Source: Methanolobus mangrovi
GTDB taxonomy: Archaea; Halobacteriota; Methanosarcinia; Methanosarcinales; Methanosarcinaceae
DNA: 64,000 bases
Direction: 5' to 3'
Assembly (NCBI RefSeq): GCF_031312535.1
Contig: NZ_CP133594.1
Location: forward strand, 248,001 to 312,000
Below, in pieces: positions 8,489-18,054 of the stretch. Below the pieces are notes generated by a model, which worked only from the letters and a program-made list of their open reading frames with translations, made no database searches and was not told where the DNA came from. Positions within the stretch are counted from its first letter, which is position 1. Each line of letters starts with the position of its first letter. A program made the translations under genes and the position numbers.

Positions 8489-9295
8489 TCAGAGTTCTAC
8501 TATTTTGGCTTTAGAACCTTTCAAGCTTATACCTGCTGATGTGATGTCAAATACAGTGATATCAAGGGATATCTTCGTACTGCGCATTTTAGGTATACTC
8601 AAAAAACGTTCATTTTTGCCAGTATATGGATTCTCTTTAACCATTAATTTGACAGAACCATAAGTCGAATAATCTGCTATCTTATGTGTCATTTCATAGG
8701 CCGCTTCGTCCATGATGTATAGCATAGTTGTTGCTTGCTTTGCAAGTAAGCGATTGATGGTGTCGAACTTGTCCCTGAATTCCTTAGCTCCAAGGCCAAA
8801 AGCAAGAACGCCTATATTATCGATAACAGCTACCTCAGTTCCTTCAGGAATAAGCCTTACAAGGTCAATGAGGTCAATTTCCTCGAGATTGAATCCTTCC
8901 TGGTCTGGTTTAATATACCTGTCCAGGCCTGTTTCTTCTATGATGTCGATTTCATTATCACTGTAATCGTCTACCAGATGTGCATCTCGGGCGATGGATC
9001 TGGTTCTGAACTCAATAACCGGTTTTATTTTAAGCAGCCCCTTCTCTATAAATGAATCAAGTCCAAGCCCTAACATTGCTGCTTGTTCCAGGAGATCCTC
9101 TGGTGTTTCTTCAGTTGCAATCATTATGCATTTCTTTCCGTCCATGCATGACTTATGTAGAAAATGTAATCCAAATATGGTTTTACCGGCACCCGGGACT
9201 CCGGTAATGAGTATTCCTTTTCCTTTAGGGTAACCACCACTGATCTTCTTATCAAGATTCGCTATTCCTGTGGGCATTCTTTCCATTTTTATCAC
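8489..9295 (-). CDS. KaiC-like RecA-superfamily ATPase
   Basis: 268-aa single-domain RecA/RAD55-type ATPase of the archaeal KaiC-like family. Walker A is GVPGAGKT (residues about 33-40), preceded by the typical ISGGYPKGKGILI; the paired Glu of KaiC proteins is in ATEETPEDLL and Walker B is VAVIDNIG. An acidic insertion of about 30 residues follows the Walker A half. Archaeal members are thought to act in signalling rather than a circadian clock. It lies next to the response regulator in the same direction. The start could be GTG 9295 or ATG 9286; a minus-strand TATA box is at about 9327-9340. Confidence 0.85.
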   Translation of the reverse strand: MIKMERMPTGIANLDKKISGGYPKGKGILITGVPGAGKTIFGLHFLHKSCMDGKKCIMIATEETPEDLLEQAAMLGLGLDSFIEKGLLKIKPVIEFRTRSIARDAHLVDDYSDNEIDIIEETGLDRYIKPDQEGFNLEEIDLIDLVRLIPEGTEVAVIDNIGVLAFGLGAKEFRDKFDTINRLLAKQATTMLYIMDEAAYEMTHKIADYSTYGSVKLMVKENPYTGKNERFLSIPKMRSTKISLDITVFDITSAGISLKGSKAKIVEL

Positions 9296-9678
9296 GTTAG
9301 GCCTTAATTAGATTTATCTTTCATCGGTTTATATATAATTAAGGACAATATTATATAAATATATTCTTGTTTTTAGGTTCTATATCATTTCACTTACCGT
9401 GAAGCCCGTATGCTGTTTTATTTGTGGTGGATTTTGTCATTTCCTCTCAACCTTGCATGTTGCTTTAAACTTTTTTTCTTGGTCTCTGCTTACGAATAAT
9501 ATTTATAGATTCAGTCCAAAAAATAAGAGGGGGCTGGATTCCTCATTTCGATTCTTCAGGATGGGGTCTAATTGAGGGATTATTTTAATTCAAGTGGCAC
9601 AATGCCGGATTTTATAATCAGATCGTAAGTTTGTGCTTTATCTATAACCGGGTGAACGGAACTAAAAGGGGAATTATC
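9296..9678. promoter_or_regulatory. Divergent promoter region, KaiC-like / 2-oxoacid oxidoreductase
   Basis: About 380 nt without a gene. For the minus strand the run TTATATATAA (about 9329-9340) is a TATA box some 40 nt before the KaiC-like start. For the plus strand AATATTTATAG (about 9498-9508) is a TATA box well upstream of the GTG start at 9679, implying a leader of about 150 nt. An AGGGGA ribosome site directly precedes that GTG. Confidence 0.5.
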
Positions 9679-11406
9679 GTGAAAATTGATCTCAATTTAA
9701 AAATAGGGGGTGCAGCGGGTCAGGGGCTGCAAACCACAGGCATGGCTTTAGCCAAGGCATTGAAGAAAAGCGGATTCCATGTTTTTGCAACACAGTACTA
9801 TCTTTCCCGAGTGCGTGGAGGGCATAATACTTTCCAGATACGTATCAGTGATTCTCCTGTTTTTGCAATGAATGAAAACGTGGATATTTTACTGGCTCTG
9901 GACAGTGCTTCTATCGAGCAGCATCTGTCTGAATTGAGCGATGGCGTTGTAGTCGTTGATTCTGATGAAATTGAAGTAAAACAAACTGCAGATTCTATTT
10001 TTCATGTTCCAATGCTGAAAATTGCCAAAGATGTCTGCGGTGATAAGATATATTCCAACTCAGTTTCCATGGGGGCAGTTATTGGTCTTTTATGCCTTGA
10101 ACTGTCAGATCTGGAATCTATACTGAAAACAACCTTCAAAAAGAAAGGTGAGGAGATCATCCAAAAGAATATAGATGCAGCACGTGCAGGTTACAATTAT
10201 GTGAAAGAGAATTATCCAGGGGGATGCAAATTCGAGATAAGTGATTCAGATGAAAAAGAGAACATGATGCTGGTCAGTGGAAATGAGGCTGTAGGTCTTG
10301 GTGCTCTTGCTGCTGGTGTGCAATTCCTCGCAGCATATCCTATGACCCCTTCAACCGGTGTTATGACCTATGTGGCTGCAAATGCCGATAAGTTCAATGT
10401 GGTTGTTGAGCAGGCAGAGGATGAGATTGCGGCACTGAACATGATCCTTGGTGCTTCCTTTGCAGGTGCGCGTTCAATGACAACAACTTCGGGTGGAGGT
10501 TTTTCCCTTATGGCTGAAGCTCTTGGGCTTGCCAGCATCACAGAAACACCTGCCGTTATTTTCCTCTGCCAGCGTCCGGGACCTGCCACAGGCCTGCCGA
10601 CAATGACTGAGCAAGGGGATCTCCAGTTTGCTCTTTATGCTGCCCAGGGTGAGTTCCCAAGGTGTATACTTGCACCAGGCACGCCTGAGGAATGTTTCCA
10701 TCTAACTGCAGAAGCCTTTAACATTGCAGATAAATACCAGATACCTGTCTTTGTCATGAGTGACCAGTACCTGGCAGATTCACTATTCACATGTCCGAGA
10801 TTCGACACTTCAAAAGTAAAAGTTGAAAGGCATCTTCTATCAGATCAGGAATTAAGGACCAAGAAAGAAGAGTACAAGCGCTACAAGTTAACTCCGATGG
10901 GAATCTCTCCCAGGACCCTTCCCGGACAGGCAGGTGTACTTGTTGTTGCTGACAGCGATGAACATGATGAGTTTGGGCACATCAATGAAACTCCTGAAAA
11001 TCGCATAAAGATGAATGACAAACGTATGAAGAAGCTGGAAGTGCTCAGGGAAGAAATGCCTGCAGCAAAAGTTTATGGAAACCGGGATGCTTCTGTTACA
11101 CTGGTAGGTTGGGGTTCTACATATGGTCCTCTTGCAGAAGCTGTGGATATACTGAATGATGGTGGTAAATCTGTGAACCTTGTTCATTTTACTCATATAC
11201 ATCCGCTTCCTGTTGAAGCAACCCGGAAATTGCTATCAAAAGCCAAAAAGACAGTTTGTGTGGAGAACAATTCTACGGGGCAATTCTCGCGTCTTTTGAA
11301 AGTAGATGCCGCTATAAATGTCACAGAGCACGTGCTCAGGTATGATGGTAAACCCTTCAGTCCTGAATTCATAATTGCTGCTCTTAAGGAAAAAGAGGTG
11401 ATCTGA
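9679..11406 (+). CDS. korA: 2-oxoacid:ferredoxin oxidoreductase, fused gamma-alpha subunit
   Basis: Oxidises a 2-oxoacid with CoA and ferredoxin, or runs in reverse for carbon fixation. About 575 aa: the gamma domain (residues 1-185) with GGAAGQGLQTTG and RVRGGHNTF, then the alpha/pyrimidine-binding domain from about 205 (GNEAVGLGALAAG, AYPMTPSTG, EQAEDEIAA, TTSGGGFSLM). This fused layout with a short beta subunit is typical of KorAB-type enzymes; the substrate (2-oxoglutarate or another 2-oxoacid) cannot be read from sequence. GTG at 9679 has an AGGGGA site; an open extension to 9631 lacks one. The beta gene follows directly. Confidence 0.85.
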   Translation: MKIDLNLKIGGAAGQGLQTTGMALAKALKKSGFHVFATQYYLSRVRGGHNTFQIRISDSPVFAMNENVDILLALDSASIEQHLSELSDGVVVVDSDEIEVKQTADSIFHVPMLKIAKDVCGDKIYSNSVSMGAVIGLLCLELSDLESILKTTFKKKGEEIIQKNIDAARAGYNYVKENYPGGCKFEISDSDEKENMMLVSGNEAVGLGALAAGVQFLAAYPMTPSTGVMTYVAANADKFNVVVEQAEDEIAALNMILGASFAGARSMTTTSGGGFSLMAEALGLASITETPAVIFLCQRPGPATGLPTMTEQGDLQFALYAAQGEFPRCILAPGTPEECFHLTAEAFNIADKYQIPVFVMSDQYLADSLFTCPRFDTSKVKVERHLLSDQELRTKKEEYKRYKLTPMGISPRTLPGQAGVLVVADSDEHDEFGHINETPENRIKMNDKRMKKLEVLREEMPAAKVYGNRDASVTLVGWGSTYGPLAEAVDILNDGGKSVNLVHFTHIHPLPVEATRKLLSKAKKTVCVENNSTGQFSRLLKVDAAINVTEHVLRYDGKPFSPEFIIAALKEKEVI

Positions 11407-12261
11407 ATGGTCAGTATGGATGATTATGGTAAATTTGAAACTGCATGGTGTCCCGGATGTGGTAATTTTGGTATCCTTAAAGCTATTAAGCAGGCACTTG
11501 TGAATCTGGGACGCTCACCACATGAAGTGTTCATAGCATCAGGTATCGGTCAGTCAAGTAAGCTACCTCATTATCTAAAGTGTAATGCTTTTAACGGATT
11601 GCATGGTCGTTCATTGCCACCTGCCACAGGGGCCAAGATCGCCAACCATGAGCTAACCGTTCTTGCCGTAACCGGGGACGGGGATTGTTATGGTGAAGGG
11701 GGCAATCATTTCCTGCATACTGTCAGGAGGAATCCTGATATTACTATGATAGTACACGACAATCAGATATACGGTCTTACAAAAGGGCAGGCATCACCAA
11801 CAAGTGAAATGGGTATGAAGACAAAAGTCCAGACCCATGGTGTGTTCAACATGCCTCTTAATCCGCTGTCAATGGCTATATCTCTGGATTGTTCCTTTGT
11901 AAGTCGCGGATATGCCGGTAATATTCCTCACCTGACCAAACTTATCGAAAAAGCCATACAACACAAAGGTCTCTCCCTTGTTGATGTGCTCCAGCCATGT
12001 GTTTCCTTCAATAAGCTGAATACTTTTAAATGGTACTCTGAAAGGGTATATGAAATGGAAGAAACGGGTTATGAGTTAAATGATCGTGTTAAGGCCTTTG
12101 AGAAATCATTGGAATGGGGCGACAGGATTCCTCTGGGTGTTTTCTATATGAATGAGAAACCAAGTTTCGAGAATCATCTTGATGTACTCATTCAGGGTCC
12201 ACTCTATAAGAATGTCCCTAAGACAGAATTAGTGAATGAACTGATCGATGGTTTCGTCTGA
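11407..12261 (+). CDS. korB: 2-oxoacid:ferredoxin oxidoreductase beta subunit
   Basis: 284-aa thiamine-diphosphate-binding subunit. The N-terminal WCPGCGNFG holds the two cysteines of the [4Fe-4S] site, GIGQSSKLPHY and the LHGRSLPPATG segment follow, and the TPP/Mg site is GDGDCYGEGGNH with a downstream DNQIYGLTKGQ. It begins right after the alpha stop, so the two subunits are made from one mRNA. No separate delta ferredoxin gene is adjacent. It converges on a histidine kinase 15 nt away. Confidence 0.88.
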   Translation: MVSMDDYGKFETAWCPGCGNFGILKAIKQALVNLGRSPHEVFIASGIGQSSKLPHYLKCNAFNGLHGRSLPPATGAKIANHELTVLAVTGDGDCYGEGGNHFLHTVRRNPDITMIVHDNQIYGLTKGQASPTSEMGMKTKVQTHGVFNMPLNPLSMAISLDCSFVSRGYAGNIPHLTKLIEKAIQHKGLSLVDVLQPCVSFNKLNTFKWYSERVYEMEETGYELNDRVKAFEKSLEWGDRIPLGVFYMNEKPSFENHLDVLIQGPLYKNVPKTELVNELIDGFV

Positions 12262-12276
12262 GCATAGATTATAGTT

Positions 12277-14943
12277 TCATTGCTCTCTGGGTAATTTGAT
12301 AGTGAATGTGCTGCCTTTTCCGGCTTCACTTTTCACTTCAATTGTCCCACTGTGGAGTTCAACTATATTTTTTACGATTGATAATCCCAGTCCTGTTCCC
12401 TGGTATTTTCTTGTCATCGATGAATCTACCTGGTAAAATGGGGTGAAAAGTTTATCCTGTTCTTCTTTGTTCATTCCTATGCCATTATCGATTACAGAGA
12501 GTTGCAACAGTTTGTCCTCAACTGTTAATGCAACTTCTACGTGGCCTTTTTCCGGAGTGAATTTCACAGCATTGCTCATGAGGTTATAGAATATCTGCTT
12601 GAATCTGGTCTTGTCAGCATATATTCTTGTATTCTTTGAAACCTGGAAGTCGATAGTTATGTGTTTTTTCCTTGCAAGGGGGCCGATTATGTTGTACACA
12701 TTTCTCATGATGTCATTAACATCAAATTCCTCAAAGTGCAGCTCTATTTTCCCTGCTTCTACTTTTGAAAGGTCCAGAATGTCATTGATAAGTTCAAGTA
12801 GGTGTTTTCCACTTGTGGATACGTGGTTTGCAAATCTCTTCTGCTTTGTGTTCAGTTCACCAAAACTGTCTTCCTGCAACATTTGAGAATAGCCTATTAT
12901 AGCGTTTAATGGCGTTCTTAATTCATGGCTCATTGTTGCAAGGAACTCACTCTTTGTACGATTTGCTTCTTCAGCTTCCATTTTAGACATGAGCATTGCT
13001 TTCTCTGCTCTTTTTCTTTCAGTTATATCTTCAACACTGAAGATGACTTTCGCATCATCATATAGGTCGATGTAAGCAGTTGAGGCCAGTACATTCAGTT
13101 CAAGTTGTGAACCATTGGGCAATTCAATTGTGGTGATTCCTTCTCTTTTATGAATGTTCTTTCGTGTTTTGAATGTCTCTATCATGGCAATATGGAAGAT
13201 GCATCTGGTACATTCTTCTGTGGTTCCACACCCATTCCCTTTTGATGCATTAACACAGGAGAATATCTCGCCTGATTTCTTACCAATGGATGCTTCTTTC
13301 TTAGTTTTTGATATTTCCATACATTCCTGGTTTATGTCCTCAACAATTCCATTCCTGTTCACAAGTACCATGGGTATGGGGGCAAGCTCAAAAATAGTAT
13401 CAAGTAGCTGTGCCTGTTTTTCAAGTTCAAGCTCATTTTTTTTGCGCTGATCAATATTGCGGCTGATCCCCAGGAAGAATTTAAAGTTACCTTCACCGTC
13501 AAGGACCGGATTGATATGCATCTCTACCCAGACGGTAGAACCATCTTTACATGGCTGTTCTAGTTCTATGGTGCGTGGGATATCTGGAATAAATCCTTTT
13601 TTGAATGTACTGAAGAAAGCATTCCATAGTTTCATCAAGTCCTTGTATGATTTGGGTGTAAATCTTTCTTCAATAGGTAAACTCCTCAATTCTTCAGGAG
13701 TAAATCCTCTTAAGTTTTCAACTGAAGGGCTGACATAAAGAGTATTACCACTTGAATCAAGCATCCATATTACATCATTTGCATTCTCAGCTATCAGGCG
13801 GAACATCTCTTCGCTTTCTTTTAAGGCATTTTCCGCCTCTTTTCTTTCAGTAATGTCTGAGCAAACGCCAATTGTTCGAACTACTTCCTTTGTAACATCG
13901 CCAAATATGGGTATTATCTGCTCTTTCCAATACGTTATTTCACCATTTTTTGCCAGCATGCGATACTCAGCATGAAGCACATCGCCCGTTTTACGGTAGT
14001 TATCTATTATTTCCCTAATATTTTGCAGATCATCCGGATGCACTCTCTCAAACCAGGCCTCGAGGGTTTGCGGAACGTCCTCCGAGCCATAGCCAAGAAC
14101 GTCATGAATGTCTCCATACCATTCCAGATGGTCATTTTTTATGTCCCATTCATAGATCAGGTCGTTTGTACATTCCGCTGCAATCCTGAAACGCTCTTCT
14201 GCTTTTTTGCGGTCATTGATATCGCGGATAACTCCGGTGAACAATCTAAATTTCCGATCATCATCTAAAACAGGGTTTACGGTCAGCTCTGTCCATAATG
14301 TTGAGCCGTCCTTGCATAAGATCTCCATTTCAATTGCCGGAGCTTTGATAGGTAGGCCTTTTTGAAGTTTAGCACAGAAAGTGCCCATAAGGCTATTAAT
14401 ATACTCAAAAGACTGCTTTGTTACCAGTTCTTTCATATTCTTTTTTAGCGTTTCCTCCTGTGTAAAGCCTGTAATCTTTTTTACAGAAGGGCTGACATAA
14501 AAGAATTTACCTGAGATGTCCATTGTAAAGATAATATCATGCACACTTTCGGCGATCATATGAAAAGTGTCATCTCTTTTATTCAGGTTGTTTGCAGCCT
14601 CTTTGATTTTATATTTGAGTTCATTTCGTGTATAAGGCTCCTTGATGTACAATGCCTTATCTGACATGGCAATTATGTCAAAAAAACATTCATCTGGCTC
14701 GGATATGATAAACAAAATAGGTGAATCACTTTCAGAGGATATTCTCATTGCGTATTCCACAATGTCTCTGGCAGTGTCTTTTTCAATTTTACAAATAAAT
14801 ATGGATCTTTCAAAGGGACACATGTCTGTATGGTTACCATAGTCTAAGTGGTGTACAGATATCTTATTACAGATGCCCTGAAGATCGTTTTTCAGCTTAA
14901 ACGAATCGTTTTTGGTGTGGTTGAGGAGGACTGATCTTGTCAT
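12277..14943 (-). CDS. Cytoplasmic multi-PAS histidine kinase with Cys-rich PAS
   Basis: 888 aa, no transmembrane segment. Order: receiver-like N-terminal domain (about 1-115) that keeps a KEPYTRNEL end but lacks the acidic pair; four PAS domains (about 118-640); HisKA with the phospho-His in ATMSHELRTPLNAIIGY (about 670); HATPase_c with NAVKF, DNGIGM and GTGLGLSIV. The fourth PAS carries CVNASKGNGCGTTEECTRC, a C-x8-C-x5-C-x2-C motif also found in the kinase at 50584. No receiver partner adjoins, although a response regulator lies 4 kb away. The input is unknown; the cysteines suggest metal or redox sensing (inference). Confidence 0.9.
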   Translation of the reverse strand: MTRSVLLNHTKNDSFKLKNDLQGICNKISVHHLDYGNHTDMCPFERSIFICKIEKDTARDIVEYAMRISSESDSPILFIISEPDECFFDIIAMSDKALYIKEPYTRNELKYKIKEAANNLNKRDDTFHMIAESVHDIIFTMDISGKFFYVSPSVKKITGFTQEETLKKNMKELVTKQSFEYINSLMGTFCAKLQKGLPIKAPAIEMEILCKDGSTLWTELTVNPVLDDDRKFRLFTGVIRDINDRKKAEERFRIAAECTNDLIYEWDIKNDHLEWYGDIHDVLGYGSEDVPQTLEAWFERVHPDDLQNIREIIDNYRKTGDVLHAEYRMLAKNGEITYWKEQIIPIFGDVTKEVVRTIGVCSDITERKEAENALKESEEMFRLIAENANDVIWMLDSSGNTLYVSPSVENLRGFTPEELRSLPIEERFTPKSYKDLMKLWNAFFSTFKKGFIPDIPRTIELEQPCKDGSTVWVEMHINPVLDGEGNFKFFLGISRNIDQRKKNELELEKQAQLLDTIFELAPIPMVLVNRNGIVEDINQECMEISKTKKEASIGKKSGEIFSCVNASKGNGCGTTEECTRCIFHIAMIETFKTRKNIHKREGITTIELPNGSQLELNVLASTAYIDLYDDAKVIFSVEDITERKRAEKAMLMSKMEAEEANRTKSEFLATMSHELRTPLNAIIGYSQMLQEDSFGELNTKQKRFANHVSTSGKHLLELINDILDLSKVEAGKIELHFEEFDVNDIMRNVYNIIGPLARKKHITIDFQVSKNTRIYADKTRFKQIFYNLMSNAVKFTPEKGHVEVALTVEDKLLQLSVIDNGIGMNKEEQDKLFTPFYQVDSSMTRKYQGTGLGLSIVKNIVELHSGTIEVKSEAGKGSTFTIKLPREQ

Positions 14944-15078
14944 GTAGTTCCTCTAAATAAGGTGGATGTAACAATGTTCAACAAATGAACACGTGATTTA
15001 ATTATATTATTCTCCGTATTTAAGCGTATCATTAATCTATGGATTAATCACTTTTTGGGATTGATAGCAAAGTAATTT

Positions 15079-15678
15079 TCAGATACTATTAAGCCTTTTT
15101 GCCTTAATGACAACCAGTTCTTCAAAAGAGCATTTATCCCTGGCAATAGTCTGTGGACTAAAACCATATTGTTCCATTTCCTGCATAACTTCTTTAATGC
15201 CTGTAAGGGATGAAACTAATAATAGGATCATTCCATCAGGTTTTAGGTAGTTACGTACTTGTTCCATGAATGGTTTGATGTCCTTGCGACCGTTGATACC
15301 TCCGTCAAAGGCATAATTCAGCCACCCTGGAACTTTTTCATCATCGGATGTTGGAAGATATGGGGGATTGAATATCACAACGTCAAATTGATTTCTGGCT
15401 TTAAGCCCTGTGAACATATCCGTCCTGATAACATCGATACCATTGGATTTTGCACAGCTTGCAGCTAAAGGGCTTATTTCTGTTCCCACAAGCCTGATAT
15501 TCCGGTTGGCTTTCAGAACTGCAGATACAAAACCTGTGCCTGTGCCAATTTCCAGGACATTCATATCATCATTGATTAACTCAAGGGCGGTATCTGCAAG
15601 TAAATAGGAATCTTCGGCAGGCTCATATACCTGGTCAGCTAGCCTGATCATTGCATTTCGATGTTTGATTGTAACCAT
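15079..15678 (-). CDS. HemK/PrmC-type protein methyltransferase
   Basis: About 199-aa SAM-dependent class I methyltransferase of the archaeal Mtq2/HemK family, which modifies the Gln of the release-factor GGQ loop together with a Trm112-like partner. SAM motif VLEIGTGTGF and the catalytic signature NPPYLP are clear. I start it at 15678 (MVTIKHRNAM); an upstream start at 15750 would overlap ksgA by 59 nt. It closes a conserved archaeal block L21e - rpoF - DUF655 - ksgA - hemK. Confidence 0.85.
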   Translation of the reverse strand: MVTIKHRNAMIRLADQVYEPAEDSYLLADTALELINDDMNVLEIGTGTGFVSAVLKANRNIRLVGTEISPLAASCAKSNGIDVIRTDMFTGLKARNQFDVVIFNPPYLPTSDDEKVPGWLNYAFDGGINGRKDIKPFMEQVRNYLKPDGMILLLVSSLTGIKEVMQEMEQYGFSPQTIARDKCSFEELVVIKAKRLNSI

Positions 15679-15691
15679 ATTCAAAAAAGAA

Positions 15692-16501
15692 TTATTTTTG
15701 TTTGTGCCTGAACATCGTGTTGGCAAGTTGTGCGAATTGTTCAGGTTCAAGATTTTCAGGTCTCAGGTTAAGCAGTTCTTCCGGCAATTCATTTATGAAT
15801 TCATTCATATCTTCGATGCCAAGTAGTTGTTTGTTCCTGAGTATGGAGTTTCTCATCTTCTTACGTCTCTGCCCAAAAACCGCAGTAACGAAATCAAGGA
15901 AGTATTTCTCATCCAGTACTTCAAAGTCAGCTGGTCTGGGTATAATTTCAACTACTGCAGAGAGGACTTCTGGTGGCGGGGAGAACGCTCCTTTTGGAAT
16001 TTTCATAATCATTGAAGTGTCTGCGAAATAGTGTGCATTCACAGAAAGGCGGCTGTAGTCCTTTGAATTAGCATGTGCTACCAGTCTCTGTGCAAACTCG
16101 TACTGGTACATGAGTATGCCGAGTTTGAAATTGTATCTGAACAACTTGAATGTTATCTCGGATGATATGGAATAGGGAAGATTTGAAACGACCTTGTCAA
16201 AAGGTGGAAAATCAACTTCGAGTACGTCTCCATGGATAATGGTGAGTTTATCTGAATCTCCAAAACGGTCTTTCAGGACATCAACCAGTTCAGGGTCTCT
16301 TTCAATGGCAATTACATGAGCTGCTTTATCCATGAGCCTTTCTGTCAGGTTGCCAATTCCTGCTCCTATCTCAAGTATGATCTCGTCAGGTTTGATATCA
16401 GCAGCCTCGACAATCTTGTCAAGGATTCGCTTGTCAATTAAAAAATGCTGGTCATGGTATCCGCCGCGGATACCATATTTCCTAAGTATGTCATAAACCA
16501 A
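15692..16501 (-). CDS. ksgA: rRNA adenine N6,N6-dimethyltransferase (KsgA/Dim1)
   Basis: Dimethylates the two adjacent adenosines in the 3' terminal hairpin of 16S rRNA. 269 aa. N-terminal GQHFL-type motif (YHDQHFLID), SAM motif ILEIGAGIGNLTERL, the catalytic NLPYSISSEI, and the C-terminal helical domain with FGQRRKKMRN. The start is TTG at 16501, preceded by AGGGG. It lies 17 nt after the DUF655 gene in the same operon. Confidence 0.93.
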   Translation of the reverse strand: MVYDILRKYGIRGGYHDQHFLIDKRILDKIVEAADIKPDEIILEIGAGIGNLTERLMDKAAHVIAIERDPELVDVLKDRFGDSDKLTIIHGDVLEVDFPPFDKVVSNLPYSISSEITFKLFRYNFKLGILMYQYEFAQRLVAHANSKDYSRLSVNAHYFADTSMIMKIPKGAFSPPPEVLSAVVEIIPRPADFEVLDEKYFLDFVTAVFGQRRKKMRNSILRNKQLLGIEDMNEFINELPEELLNLRPENLEPEQFAQLANTMFRHKQK

Positions 16502-16518
16502 AAAATGAACCCCTTTTA

Positions 16519-17112
16519 TTAATTGCGTGTACGACGTGGGGGTATTGTGAAGAGTCTGTACTTGATATTGTCGTCCTTTAGTTCATCTATGATCCTGTTG
16601 ACGATAGTCTTCTCCGGGGAGTGTACTCCTCCGACTCTTTCGTGAAGCTCTTCAAGGGTTTTGAAAGGTCCTTTTTTCCTTTCGTCTATAATGGCCCACA
16701 TGAGTTTTTTCCCAATACCCGGGAGTAATTCAAGCATGTGCAACCTGTTTGTGATCGGATGAGCATCATTAAAGAATTTGACAAATTTATCTTCATTATG
16801 CTTTACAGTCTTTTCAAGAATGTAAGGCAGCTCAAGTTGGGCACCATGGCTTAGGTCCTGGTATGGTATGCGGTGCTTTACATGGTCTATGAGATCCCTG
16901 TCACCATCTCCTATGTATACCCGGGACTGGATGTCCGGTACTTTCCCTTCTTTAGGTACAAGTTCCATTAATACGAAATGGATCTCTCCGACAGCCTGTA
17001 CAAGAGGTTTCTTTTGATATGAAGGACGTTTATCATCAGAACTTCCGTATGGAAGATAATCTAGAATCCATGCATATTCTTCTTTCTCAGGTGGCTTTCC
17101 CCTTGTTGTCAT
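16519..17112 (-). CDS. DUF655 archaeal RNA-binding protein
   Basis: 197-aa DUF655 protein (KEEYAWILDYLPYG at the N-terminus) with an OB-like front half and a helix-hairpin-helix near LELLPGIGKKLMWAI (about 135-150). The family is archaeal, always near r-protein, rpoF and ksgA genes, so a role in ribosome or RNA metabolism is likely but unproven. It is transcribed with rpoF upstream and ksgA downstream. Confidence 0.88.
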   Translation of the reverse strand: MTTRGKPPEKEEYAWILDYLPYGSSDDKRPSYQKKPLVQAVGEIHFVLMELVPKEGKVPDIQSRVYIGDGDRDLIDHVKHRIPYQDLSHGAQLELPYILEKTVKHNEDKFVKFFNDAHPITNRLHMLELLPGIGKKLMWAIIDERKKGPFKTLEELHERVGGVHSPEKTIVNRIIDELKDDNIKYRLFTIPPRRTRN

Positions 17113-17192
17113 ATAATTTCCTCCTGTGGCATACCTGCTGCTATTGGTGCAACTTCTTTCAAAATTAAAAAAGGGATGTATCGAATATAAAT

Positions 17193-17546
17193 CTAATCCA
17201 TTGCTTCTTCCACAAGGTCTAGTATTTGATCGAGTTCTTCATCCAGGAGTGTGAATCTCTCTTTTGCATAAAGTGATCTAAGCTCATCTCTTGTCTGTGG
17301 CATTATGTCTGCCAGTCTGATGGCTATCTCGGGCTTCATTTTTTCAAGCTCAAGAAGTTTGTTAACCAGATTCCTTGCTTTTTCAGGAGTTGTCTTTGAG
17401 AACGTTTCTGCATGATTGATAGCTTTACGCAGTTCATATCCAAGTTCTTCCTCGTCTTTGAGACGTTCTTCCATTATCTCGTGCAACAAACCCTTTACTT
17501 CAGCCAGGGTTAACAATTCTTCACTCAGAACTTCTTTTACTATCAT
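17193..17546 (-). CDS. rpoF: DNA-directed RNA polymerase subunit F (Rpb4-like)
   Basis: 117-aa archaeal Rpo4/RpoF, the stalk subunit of RNA polymerase that pairs with Rpo7. The sequence MIVKEVLSEELLTLAEVK, the helical middle and ELRSLYAKERFTLLDEELDQIL with an acidic tail are typical. The neighbours L21e and DUF655 are the standard archaeal context. Confidence 0.9.
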   Translation of the reverse strand: MIVKEVLSEELLTLAEVKGLLHEIMEERLKDEEELGYELRKAINHAETFSKTTPEKARNLVNKLLELEKMKPEIAIRLADIMPQTRDELRSLYAKERFTLLDEELDQILDLVEEAMD

Positions 17547-17660
17547 TGGTATACACTCTATGCATTATTTGGGGTTTAGGTCATCTTCCGATGACAATAA
17601 GATATATTTATATCGTTAAATACGCGCAATAAAGATATATCTAACGATAAAAAAAGGTAC

Positions 17661-17680
17661 TTCAGGTTATTGAACCTGAA
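17661..17680 (-). terminator. Hairpin terminator after L21e
   Basis: TTCAGGTT and AACCTGAA form an 8-bp stem with a 4-nt loop just past the L21e stop on the minus strand, followed in that direction by a run of Ts (CCTTTTTTTAT). Confidence 0.6.
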
Positions 17681-17692
17681 ATTCCTGCGCAC

Positions 17693-17986
17693 TTAGTATT
17701 TCTGTGGTTTCAGGTGCTGTGGGAGGGATATGAGCTCTTTTGTAGCATTTCCGTCCCTTATCTGTAAGAGATAAGCGCGGCCACGCTGACCAATAACCTT
17801 TCCGGTCTTACCCTGGAATCTTGCGTGTGGCATTCCTTTCTGTATGCTTGGGTCAATGTCGATGTGGACCATCTGTCCGGTGTCGAACTCCTGAATTGCC
17901 TTGCTGATTGGTGAGAGACCTCTTTCTCTTGTGGTTTTCTTTAACTTATACCTTGTACCGTGTTTTTCGCCGTGTGATGTTGCCAT
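17693..17986 (-). CDS. rpl21e: 50S ribosomal protein L21e
   Basis: 97 aa, archaeal/eukaryotic L21e. Typical features are [14 protein letters not shown] at the N-terminus, [16 protein letters not shown] and the [14 protein letters not shown] core. It has a GGAG-type site and its own strong terminator, so expression probably differs from the rpoF unit below it. Confidence 0.95.
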   Translation of the reverse strand: MATSHGEKHGTRYKLKKTTRERGLSPISKAIQEFDTGQMVHIDIDPSIQKGMPHARFQGKTGKVIGQRGRAYLLQIRDGNATKELISLPQHLKPQKY

Positions 17987-18054
17987 GATTATTTTCCTCC
18001 ATTGATTAAATGATTAGCTTAATTTATAATTATTCAAATGTGATGTCTTATGCA